In this document: positions 1-6,185 of the stretch, piece by piece
Layout: the number at the start of each line of letters is the position of its first letter
Position numbering within the stretch: the stretch's first letter is position 1
Assembly (NCBI GenBank): GCA_014376655.1
Contig: JACMRC010000510.1
Span: forward strand, 1-7,645
Source: Mucilaginibacter sp.
Lineage (GTDB): Bacteria > Bacteroidota > Bacteroidia > Sphingobacteriales > Sphingobacteriaceae
Length of the DNA: 7,645 nucleotides
Direction: 5' to 3'
Notes under the pieces: generated by a model
What the model was told of the DNA's origin: nothing
Databases searched by the model: none
The model's input: the letters and a program-made list of their open reading frames with translations, nothing else
Program-made: the position numbers and the translations under genes

Positions 1-32
1 CTAAAAGTGGTTCGGTAGCTATAATCAGATAG
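1..32 (+). CDS. C-terminal end of a T9SS type B (CHU_C) secreted protein, partial
   Basis: Only the last nine codons and the TAG stop (30-32) are in the window; the frame starts at base 3 and reads KSGSVAIIR. The complete gene downstream ends in ESGSISIIR, so seven of nine residues are identical and the rest are mostly conservative. This matches the last beta-strand of the gliding-motility-associated C-terminal domain (CHU_C), which directs proteins through the type IX secretion system to the cell surface. The visible part is very short, so the call rests on this match and on the same-strand neighbour. The gene body lies left of the window. The two genes look like a tandem paralogous pair. 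Confidence 0.6.
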   Translation, partial: KSGSVAIIR

Positions 33-168
33 CTCTCAATTATATCCACCTGAAAATCAGTTCTCTCATCTTGTTAGGCAACGCTTAGCCATACACTAAC
101 GTAATATCTTTATTGTATTAGCTATAACAACTAATGTTTCTTAAATTCACTTTTTAAGACAATGCCCC

Positions 169-1908
169 GTGTTTAAAAACCTCGTTATATTATTCTTATT
201 GTTAAGCACTGTGTCGTTTGCTCAAAGCTTGCCCCCTAATATAGGTTTTGAAGATGGTTCGTTTAATGGTTGGAATTGCAAGGCGGGTATAATAACAGGA
301 GTGGGGTTTAATCCGGCTACAAGCAAATATACTTCATCGGTTATTACAATTGGCACAAGCCCTCCAATAGAGGGCCGGCATACACTATTTAGCAGGGCGG
401 CAGATGGCGAGAAAGTTGACCCGTATGGTAAGTTTCCCGTTGTTTGCCCTAATGGCAGCAATTACTCTGTACGATTAGGAAATGATAATGTCAACCATGA
501 AGCAGAGAGTATTAACTATACCTTTTTTGTACCAACCGAATCAAGCTTGGCTTATGCCATAACCTTTAATTATGCGGTTGTTTTGCAAAACCCCCCACAC
601 CAGGAGTTTGAGCAACCCCGGTTTACTGCGCAAATTTATGATGTAAGTGCTGATAAATATGTGAGTTGCCCATCCTTCGATTTTAAAGCCAGCTCTAACT
701 TGCCGGGATTTAAAAAAGTAGCAGGATCGTTTAAAGACAGCGATAATCTGGAATCGCCGGTGTATTATAAAGATTGGTCAAAGGCTACGCTCGATCTGCA
801 CCAATACCTGGGTAAACTAATGAGGATAGAGTTTACTACCAATGATTGTGTTTACAACAGGCATTTTGGTTATGCATATATTGATATTGATGAGGGGGTA
901 TCGGCAGCACCAATTCAGGGTGCAACTTATTGCCCGGGCCAAAAGTCTGTATTATTAAAAGGGCCTGAAGGATTTGCAGATTATGAATGGTATAATGAGG
1001 ATATGTCCCAAAAACTGAGTACCGGGCAAAATATGGAATTATACCCACCACCGCCAAACTTAACCCGGTATGCGTTAAAAGTTACACCTTACCCCGGTTT
1101 GGGTTGCGACGATATTTTTTATACCATGGTAAGCAAGTCAGAAACTGATTTTAAGCTACAATTGGTAGACACTGTGCGCGGTTGCCCCGAAAATGGGGTT
1201 GATTTAACGGTTAAATCTGTAACCGAAGGGAGCAGCCAGGGAATAAGTTATTATTATTTTGAAGATGCTTCCCTTACTACCCATTTGCGCGACTCGACAC
1301 ATGTGGTCTTAGCCGGGACCTACTACATAGAGGGAACCGGCAAAAATGGCTGCAAGGAAGCAAAACCCATCCATGTTAAACTTACGCCGCCCACAATTAA
1401 AGTTATCGATCCCGAACCTGCCCGGTATCCTGAGACCGTTGATATTAGCAGGACTTTTGCGAAGCAACAAGGCCTTACCTATAGTTATTATACGGATGCA
1501 CAGGCCACAATACCGCTCACTACGTATAAAACGATAGATAAAAGTGGGAGTTATTTTATTAAAGTAAAAAGCGCCTTTGGCTGCGAGTTGGTTACATCGG
1601 TGCGTGTAACAGTATTGCCGCCGCCACCCTATGTTGTAACCGGGCCCAATGTTTTTACCCCCAATAACGATGGCGTGAACGATTTTTTTGCGCTGCATAT
1701 AGAAGGTTATGTGAAATTTGTAAACCTTGATGTTTTTAACCGTTACGGGCAGTTAATGTATTCTACAAAATCGCAGACTGGGTTTTGGGATGGTAATTTT
1801 AAAGGTAAGGACCTGCCAACGGGTACCTACTACTGGATCTTTGATGGCCTGGATACCTACTATAATACCAAGATCAAAGAAAGCGGGTCGATTTCAATAA
1901 TCCGTTGA
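169..1908 (+). CDS. Secreted multi-repeat protein with C-terminal CHU_C (T9SS type B) sorting domain
   Basis: A 579-residue cell-surface or secreted protein. Residues 1-18 form a Sec signal peptide (basic Lys3, a hydrophobic core, cleavage probably after SFA before Gln19). Residues about 20-245 are a beta-rich region that opens with GFEDGSFNGW, a pattern common at the start of Bacteroidota surface proteins. Three related units follow, ending near Cys313, Cys395 and Cys472, probably Ig/PKD-like. Residues 492-579 are the CHU_C domain, with NVFTPNNDGVND, a middle VFNRYG segment, the WDG motif at 540-542, LPTGTYYW and a final SIIR. Such proteins cross the inner membrane by Sec and the outer membrane by the type IX system. 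The start is GTG: no in-frame ATG lies between it and the upstream stop at 142-144, and the signal peptide begins right there. No catalytic domain is recognisable; adhesion or a structural surface role is a guess. Confidence 0.9.
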   Translation: MFKNLVILFLLLSTVSFAQSLPPNIGFEDGSFNGWNCKAGIITGVGFNPATSKYTSSVITIGTSPPIEGRHTLFSRAADGEKVDPYGKFPVVCPNGSNYSVRLGNDNVNHEAESINYTFFVPTESSLAYAITFNYAVVLQNPPHQEFEQPRFTAQIYDVSADKYVSCPSFDFKASSNLPGFKKVAGSFKDSDNLESPVYYKDWSKATLDLHQYLGKLMRIEFTTNDCVYNRHFGYAYIDIDEGVSAAPIQGATYCPGQKSVLLKGPEGFADYEWYNEDMSQKLSTGQNMELYPPPPNLTRYALKVTPYPGLGCDDIFYTMVSKSETDFKLQLVDTVRGCPENGVDLTVKSVTEGSSQGISYYYFEDASLTTHLRDSTHVVLAGTYYIEGTGKNGCKEAKPIHVKLTPPTIKVIDPEPARYPETVDISRTFAKQQGLTYSYYTDAQATIPLTTYKTIDKSGSYFIKVKSAFGCELVTSVRVTVLPPPPYVVTGPNVFTPNNDGVNDFFALHIEGYVKFVNLDVFNRYGQLMYSTKSQTGFWDGNFKGKDLPTGTYYWIFDGLDTYYNTKIKESGSISIIR

Positions 1909-1931
1909 TTATTTAGATAAATTCTAAATAA
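1909..1931 (+). terminator. AT-rich stem-loop after the CHU_C gene, possible terminator
   Basis: A perfect 9-bp inverted repeat (TTATTTAGA and TCTAAATAA) with a 5-base loop starts on the base after the TGA stop. It contains only two G-C pairs and no clear T-run follows, so it is a weak intrinsic terminator at best. It could instead protect the 3' end of the mRNA. Its position at the junction of two unrelated transcription units favours one of these roles. Confidence 0.35.
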
Positions 1932-1943
1932 CATATATCCTTA

Positions 1944-1960
1944 GTAATAAACATTATTAC
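1944..1960. repeat. Perfect 17-bp dyad upstream of the ccmE promoter element, candidate operator
   Basis: GTAATAA and TTATTAC are perfect 7-bp arms around a 3-base spacer (ACA). The dyad ends 12 bp before the TATTTTTG element. If that element is the -7 box, the dyad covers about -40 to -24, where a regulator could bind. It could also be part of the end of the upstream transcript. No regulator gene is nearby. Confidence 0.3.
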
Positions 1961-1972
1961 CTGTACGTTTTG

Positions 1973-1980
1973 TATTTTTG
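1973..1980 (+). promoter_or_regulatory. Bacteroidota -7 promoter element for ccmEF
   Basis: TATTTTTG matches the Bacteroidota -7 consensus TAnnTTTG exactly. It lies 30 bp before the ATG at 2011, which would give a leader of about 27 nt. No good -33 TTTG is seen at the usual spacing. The element overlaps the TTG codon at 1978 that would otherwise open the ccmE reading frame, an argument for starting ccmE at 2011. Confidence 0.5.
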
Positions 1981-2010
1981 TATCCTTTAATTAAAAGAAA
2001 TAAACCGTCA

Positions 2011-2421
2011 ATGAAAAAGTCTTCTATATTTGGTCTTGTTGTAATAGCCATAGCTATTGCGGTAATCATCAGCGTTTATTCTACTTCAAGCACTTACGGC
2101 TCATTCAAGGATGCAAAAAGTACAGACACAGAATTGCATGTTGTAGGCCATCTAAATAAGCAAAAGCAGCTATATTACGATGCTACAAAGGATGCCAATT
2201 ATTTTTCGTTTTATATGAAGGATAACAAAGGCGAAGAATGCAAAGTAATATTCACAGGGAGTAAACCACAAGATTTTGAACGCTCTGAACAAATTGTCTT
2301 AACAGGCCAAATGCATGGCAACGAGTTTCATGCTAAGCATATATTAATGAAGTGTCCTTCTAAATACAAGCAGGATCAAGTTGAAGTTACCGAGACCAAG
2401 GCTAAACAAGCCAGCATATAA
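2011..2421 (+). CDS. ccmE: CcmE-family heme chaperone, Cys-x3-Tyr variant
   Basis: A 136-residue membrane-anchored periplasmic protein of the CcmE family, which carries heme to the CcmF heme lyase during cytochrome c maturation. Residues about 7-23 form one N-terminal membrane anchor after MKKS. Residues about 40-112 fit the CcmE OB fold: FSFYMKDNKGE, then VIFTGSKPQDFERSEQIVLTGQM, as in the family's y.G..PdlF..G..vv..G region. Where classical CcmE has the heme-binding K-H-D-E-x-Y segment, this protein has KCPSKY, with Cys115 and Tyr119, so the heme-binding His is replaced by Cys (C-x3-Y). The ATG at 2011 is preferred over the in-frame TTG at 1978, because the latter lies inside a promoter element and would put a charged extension before the anchor. 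ccmF follows after 12 bp, so the two are probably co-transcribed. Confidence 0.9.
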   Translation: MKKSSIFGLVVIAIAIAVIISVYSTSSTYGSFKDAKSTDTELHVVGHLNKQKQLYYDATKDANYFSFYMKDNKGEECKVIFTGSKPQDFERSEQIVLTGQMHGNEFHAKHILMKCPSKYKQDQVEVTETKAKQASI

Positions 2422-2433
2422 TACAACTACTTA

Positions 2434-4911
2434 ATGGATACAGCTTTTAAAGGCGAACACCTTTTACCGGGCCACCTGGGCCAGTTCTTTACAATTTTGG
2501 CATTTGGCTCGGCCCTGTTTGCGGCAATAAGCTACTATTTTGCAACTACCAACCCTGTTGATACTTCATGGAAACGCCTGGGCCGTTTAGGTGCTTATAT
2601 TAATACCATAGCTGTTATAGGTATTGGTGTTTGCTTATACTACATCATCTTAAATCACCTGTTTGAATATTATTATGCCTGGGAGCATTCGTCAAGAGCG
2701 TTGCCTACCCATTTTATCATCTCAAGTTTTTGGGACGGGCAGGAGGGTAGTTTCTGGTTATGGACGTTCTGGCAGGCTGTATTGGGTAATATCCTGATCT
2801 GGAAAGCCAAATCATGGGAAACCCCGGTGATGGCTGTGGTGTCTTTATCGCAAGCTATACTGGCCACCATGCTTATTGGTGTTGATATATTTGGCCAGCG
2901 CATAGGTACATCGCCATTTATTTTGCTTCGCGAAGCTATTAACCTAAAAGAACAAGCCCCCGTATTTGCTACTAACCCCGAGCTTTACCACAACTACTTA
3001 ACTTATATAAAAGACGGTAACGGAATGAACCCGTTATTGCAAAACTATTGGATGGTTATACACCCGCCAACCTTATTTTTAGGGTTCGCATCAATGGTTG
3101 TGCCGTTTGCCTATGCAATTGCGGGCCTTTGGCAAAGGCGTTATAAAGAATGGGTACATGCCGCTATTCCGTATGCTTTATTTGCAATGATGATATTGGG
3201 TACCGGCATCATTATGGGCGCATTCTGGGCTTACGAGTCTTTATCGTTCGGTGGTTTTTGGGCGTGGGACCCGGTAGAAAATGCTTCTATCATCCCATGG
3301 TTAATATTAGTGGGCGCGGTACACGTAATGATTGTGTATAAAAACACCGGTCACTCTTATATTACAGCGGCCATTTTGGTGCTGATGAGCTTTGTGCTGG
3401 TATTGTACGCATCGTTCTTAACCCGTAGCGGTGTTTTAGGCGAAACTTCTGTACACTCATTTACTGATGCAGGTATGTTTTGGCATTTAGTAGCCGATGT
3501 GGTAATTTTCCTTGTAATAGCCATAACATTATTGGCTATCCGATGGAAAGAATTACCACGCACAAGCAAGGATGAAGAAACGTATTCGCGCGAGTTTTGG
3601 ATGTTTGTAGGGGCTGTATTTTTATGCCTGTCGTGCTTCCACCTGGTAATTGTGTCATCCATCCCTGTATGGAACGCAATGTTTGGCACCAAGCTGGCTC
3701 CACCGTCTGATCCGGTAAAACATTATAATATAGTACAGGCATCGTTTGCCGTAGTAGTAACACTGCTAACCGGCTTTACCCAATTCCTGAAATATAAAAA
3801 GACCGATACAACCAAGTTCCTAATCTCGACCGTAGTTTATTTAGCATTGGCCGTTTTAATAACCGTGCCGGTTATATATTTCACCGGGGCCAATAAACTA
3901 AACTTTGTATTTATACTGATAATGGTTGGTGCCATTTATTCGGTATTAGCTAACGGCAAAGTATTGGTAGAGGTATTTAAAGGTAAGTTTAAACTTGCAG
4001 GGTCAGCAGTAGCGCATATTGGTTTTGGGCTGATAATGATAGGCGCGTTAATATCAGCGGGTACTAGCAAGGTAATATCAGAAAACACTACCGGCGAACA
4101 ATTCTCTTCTGATTTTGCTAAATCAAAAAATAATCCCCGCGAAAATATCATCCTTTATAAAAATATGCCTGTCGTAATGGGTAAATACACGGTTACGTAT
4201 GTAGGCGACTCGATTGCCCCACCTAATCATTACTTCAAAGTAAATTATAAAGTGATTGATGCTAACGGCAAGGTAACCGAGGAGTTTCTATTAAAACCCA
4301 ATGCCCAATCTAATGAAAAGATGGGCCTGATTTCATCGCCGGACACAAAGCACTATTTGTTTAGTGATTTATACACCCACGTTAATATGTCTAACGCTAT
4401 AACAATAGGCGAGGGCACAGAAGCGGCAGGGCATGAAGAAGCCAACGACGATAAAAAATACGAAGCGCCACTAACCTACGAAGTTGCGCCGGGCGATACT
4501 ATCCGTTTTAGAGACGGATACGTTTTGTTAAGTAGCATTGGCCGTATTGATAAAGTACAAGATATTACGCTTACCGATAAGGACGTTGCTATAGGCGCTA
4601 AGCTACAAGTTGTTGCCAATGGCAAAACTTATGCCGCCGAGCCGGTGTATATGATCCGCAATAACAACGCGTTTGATTTTGCCCGCAAGGTTGAAGATGC
4701 AGGTTTAAAACTAAGGTTCACCAAGGTAATTCCGCAAAAAGGCAAGGTAGAGATAACACTGTACCAACAGCCTGAAAGCGCTAAAAAATGGATAGTAATG
4801 CGTGCCATACAGTTCCCGGATATTAACTTCCTGTGGTCGGGTACTATAATTATGGTTATTGGTATTTTGCTTTCTATTTTTAGAAGGAATAAGGAGCTGA
4901 AGAATACGTAA
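2434..4911 (+). CDS. ccmF: Cytochrome c heme lyase subunit CcmF
   Basis: An 825-residue polytopic inner-membrane protein of the CcmF/CcsA heme-handling superfamily, which takes heme from CcmE and helps attach it to apocytochrome c. Visible markers are WDGQEGSFWLW (100-110), VIHPPTLFLGF (208-218) and the WWD-type heme segment GGFWAWDPVENAS (273-285). His210 and His341 fit the two periplasmic heme ligands, and His297 and His528 fit the two transmembrane heme ligands, of E. coli CcmF. Many hydrophobic helices fill residues 15-545. A long non-membrane stretch (about 550-790) follows, and one last helix (about 797-815) ends in a basic tail (RRNKELK). At 825 residues it is much longer than E. coli CcmF (about 650), mainly because of this stretch, which should be periplasmic; long CcmF proteins are common in Bacteroidota. 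It is the second gene of the ccmEF unit, 12 bp after ccmE. Confidence 0.95.
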   Translation: MDTAFKGEHLLPGHLGQFFTILAFGSALFAAISYYFATTNPVDTSWKRLGRLGAYINTIAVIGIGVCLYYIILNHLFEYYYAWEHSSRALPTHFIISSFWDGQEGSFWLWTFWQAVLGNILIWKAKSWETPVMAVVSLSQAILATMLIGVDIFGQRIGTSPFILLREAINLKEQAPVFATNPELYHNYLTYIKDGNGMNPLLQNYWMVIHPPTLFLGFASMVVPFAYAIAGLWQRRYKEWVHAAIPYALFAMMILGTGIIMGAFWAYESLSFGGFWAWDPVENASIIPWLILVGAVHVMIVYKNTGHSYITAAILVLMSFVLVLYASFLTRSGVLGETSVHSFTDAGMFWHLVADVVIFLVIAITLLAIRWKELPRTSKDEETYSREFWMFVGAVFLCLSCFHLVIVSSIPVWNAMFGTKLAPPSDPVKHYNIVQASFAVVVTLLTGFTQFLKYKKTDTTKFLISTVVYLALAVLITVPVIYFTGANKLNFVFILIMVGAIYSVLANGKVLVEVFKGKFKLAGSAVAHIGFGLIMIGALISAGTSKVISENTTGEQFSSDFAKSKNNPRENIILYKNMPVVMGKYTVTYVGDSIAPPNHYFKVNYKVIDANGKVTEEFLLKPNAQSNEKMGLISSPDTKHYLFSDLYTHVNMSNAITIGEGTEAAGHEEANDDKKYEAPLTYEVAPGDTIRFRDGYVLLSSIGRIDKVQDITLTDKDVAIGAKLQVVANGKTYAAEPVYMIRNNNAFDFARKVEDAGLKLRFTKVIPQKGKVEITLYQQPESAKKWIVMRAIQFPDINFLWSGTIIMVIGILLSIFRRNKELKNT

Positions 4912-4913
4912 GC

Positions 4914-5009
4914 AACCCCTCCCAACCCTCCCCAAAGGAGAGGGCTTTGAATAGCATTATTAATTAACAAGATATTAAAGTCTCCCCTTCGGGGAGATTT
5001 AGAGGGGTT
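4914..5009. repeat. 96-bp intergenic element with imperfect terminal inverted repeats (MITE/REP-like)
   Basis: The element fills the space between the ccmF stop (4909-4911) and the next ATG (5010). Its ends are perfect 8-bp inverted copies, AACCCCTC (4914-4921) and GAGGGGTT (5002-5009). The similarity continues inward, so that 4914-4948 and 4977-5009 are imperfect inverted copies around an AT-rich 28-bp core. Each half also folds on itself: 4926-4933 with 4937-4944 (one mismatch, AAA loop), and 4978-4987 with 4991-5000 (ten pairs including one G-U, TTC loop). From memory, GC-rich units of this look are scattered between genes in many Sphingobacteriales genomes; I could not search. The transcript may form strong hairpins that act as a terminator or stabiliser of the ccmEF mRNA. 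The AGAGGGG at its right end may serve as a ribosome-binding site for the next gene. Confidence 0.75.
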
Positions 5010-5792
5010 ATGCGTATCACCATCATCGGTTCGGGCAATGTAGCCACACATTTGGCTGCCGCGTTTAAAAACGCCGGACACCGCATTGTGCAGGTTTATA
5101 GCCGCGATATGCAAAATGCCGCCCTGCTGGCTTACCATGTTAAAGCTGAGCCGATTGACAACCTTTCGCAAATAGATTCTGAAACAGATATTTTCATTAT
5201 CTCCATTAAAGACGATGCCATTGGTTTAGTAGCCGAGCAACTGGCACCTTATCAAAAGCTGATGGTCCATACCTCGGGCGCTACAGATCTTTATGCCCTG
5301 CTGGCGTTCAGCGATAATGTAGGTGTTTTTTACCCCCTGCAAACTTTTAGCAAAGCCAAAGATGTTAATTTCCGTACTGTCCCGCTTTGTATTGAAGCCG
5401 CCGATCAGGCTATCGCTAAGGGGCTAAAAGAGCTTGCTCACACCATTAGTAACAGTGTTAACGATATTGACAGCCCGCAACGTAAAACGTTGCACCTGGC
5501 GGCTGTATTAGCGTGTAATTTCCCCAACTACTTGTATAGTATCGCGCAGCAAATTTTAGCTAAGCACGATTTAAGTTTCGATCTCATTCGCCCGTTAATA
5601 TTGGAGACTGCCGAGAAAGTTCAGAACAGTTTACCCGCCTCGGTTCAAACTGGTCCGGCTGTACGTAACGACGAAACTACCATGAATAATCATTTGCAAC
5701 TACTGCAAGACAATCCCGATTTACAGCAGTTGTATACTTTATTAAGTCAGGGTATTATCAAAATGGGCATTAACCCGCACGGGGATAAGTAA
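5010..5792 (+). CDS. Rossmann-like / DUF2520 NAD(P)-binding protein
   Basis: A 260-residue cytoplasmic protein of the family with an N-terminal Rossmann domain and a C-terminal DUF2520 helical domain, often annotated as F420-dependent NADP oxidoreductase-like. The nucleotide-binding loop GSGNVA is at residues 7-12 after a first beta-strand (MRITII). HTSGA is at 87-91 and GVFYPLQTFSK at 105-115, both typical of the family. The C-terminal half carries AAVLACNFPNYLY (164-176) and QTGPAVRND (213-221), resembling the dimer-forming domain of beta-hydroxyacid dehydrogenase relatives. The substrate is unknown, and F420 use is not supported by the sequence. The start codon directly abuts the inverted-repeat element, and no earlier in-frame start is plausible. 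From memory, Bacteroidota genomes often place this gene next to the kdsC-type phosphatase; here four small genes lie between them. Confidence 0.88.
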   Translation: MRITIIGSGNVATHLAAAFKNAGHRIVQVYSRDMQNAALLAYHVKAEPIDNLSQIDSETDIFIISIKDDAIGLVAEQLAPYQKLMVHTSGATDLYALLAFSDNVGVFYPLQTFSKAKDVNFRTVPLCIEAADQAIAKGLKELAHTISNSVNDIDSPQRKTLHLAAVLACNFPNYLYSIAQQILAKHDLSFDLIRPLILETAEKVQNSLPASVQTGPAVRNDETTMNNHLQLLQDNPDLQQLYTLLSQGIIKMGINPHGDK

Positions 5793-5798
5793 TTTTGT

Positions 5799-5806
5799 TA
5801 CTTTTG
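5799..5806 (+). promoter_or_regulatory. Bacteroidota -7 promoter element for the ferredoxin gene
   Basis: TACTTTTG matches TAnnTTTG exactly and ends only 5 bp before the ATG at 5812. Transcription would then start about 2 nt before the start codon, giving a nearly leaderless mRNA. A -33 element is not evident at the usual spacing, where the sequence is GC-rich coding DNA of the previous gene. Confidence 0.5.
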
Positions 5807-5811
5807 CCCAA

Positions 5812-6144
5812 ATGAATATTTTTAAAGTAAAGATAAACTTTGAGGAGGCAGGCCATGAAACAATTGAGCTGCCTATTGCCGAGGGAGAATCTGTATTAGA
5901 TGTTTGCCTGGAAAATGGCATTGAGTTGCAGCATAATTGCGGTGGTGTTTGCGGTTGCAGCACCTGCCATATATACGTTAACAGGGGAGAAGATAACGTT
6001 CAGGAGATCTCTGATAAGGAAGAAGATTTTATTGACCGTGCCGTTAACCCCCGCATTACTTCAAGGTTAGGCTGCCAGTGCGTAATGATTGACGGTGATA
6101 TAGAAGTAACGCTGCCAAATCAATCGCAGTTTTTAGGACACTAA
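5812..6144 (+). CDS. fdx: ISC-type (adrenodoxin-like) [2Fe-2S] ferredoxin
   Basis: A 110-residue soluble electron carrier of the adrenodoxin/ISC class. The cluster ligands fit Cys43, Cys49, Cys52 and Cys88, in the pattern C-x5-C-x2-C followed by SRLGCQ; E. coli Fdx has the same layout at 42, 48, 51 and 87. Cys47 corresponds to the extra non-ligand Cys46 of E. coli Fdx; Cys32 and Cys90 are also present. ISDKEEDFIDRAVNP (66-80) is the acidic helix that in this class contacts redox partners. The protein probably supplies electrons for iron-sulfur cluster assembly or a related reductive step. The next gene, iscX, supports this link, but no iscS, iscU, iscA, hscA or hscB is in the window. It probably has its own promoter, with the -7 box at 5799-5806. 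Confidence 0.93.
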   Translation: MNIFKVKINFEEAGHETIELPIAEGESVLDVCLENGIELQHNCGGVCGCSTCHIYVNRGEDNVQEISDKEEDFIDRAVNPRITSRLGCQCVMIDGDIEVTLPNQSQFLGH

Positions 6145-6152
6145 AAAGGGTT

Positions 6153-6167
6153 GTACGTATAACGTAC
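6153..6167. repeat. 15-bp dyad between fdx and iscX
   Basis: GTACGT and ACGTAC are perfect 6-bp arms around a 3-base ATA spacer, in the 41-bp gap after fdx. As RNA it would be a small hairpin 8 bases after the fdx stop and 18 bases before the iscX start. It could modulate the relative expression of the two genes or bind a protein. No T-run follows, so a terminator is unlikely. Confidence 0.3.
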
Positions 6168-6185
6168 CACGTAAAACAAAAAATA

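Noticed and set aside
17..34. 6-bp dyad AGCTAT/ATAGCT over the stop of the left-edge gene
   Set aside because: Short arms, a 6-base loop and overlap with coding sequence; no T-run follows. Most likely chance.
105..112. TATCTTTA as a -7 element for the CHU_C gene
   Set aside because: One mismatch from TAnnTTTG at the last G and no -33 element at the usual spacing; too weak to call.
1309..1698. 129-residue minus-strand open frame inside the CHU_C gene
   Set aside because: It lies fully antisense to a gene with clear domains and shows no recognisable motif or plausible start context.
1978..2010. TTG start for ccmE that would add 11 residues
   Set aside because: The codon overlaps the TATTTTTG promoter element, and the extension would place a charged stretch before the membrane anchor. 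The ATG at 2011 gives a normal MKKS-anchor start.
3357..3692. 111-residue minus-strand open frame inside ccmF
   Set aside because: It is antisense to conserved CcmF segments including the His341 region; the composition is that of a shadow frame.
4629..5171. 180-residue minus-strand open frame across the ccmF end and the DUF2520 start
   Set aside because: It runs antisense through two well-supported genes and the inverted-repeat element. Its middle part (NPSKSPRRGDF... SPLLWGGLGG) is the translation of the repeat, a typical false product of such elements.
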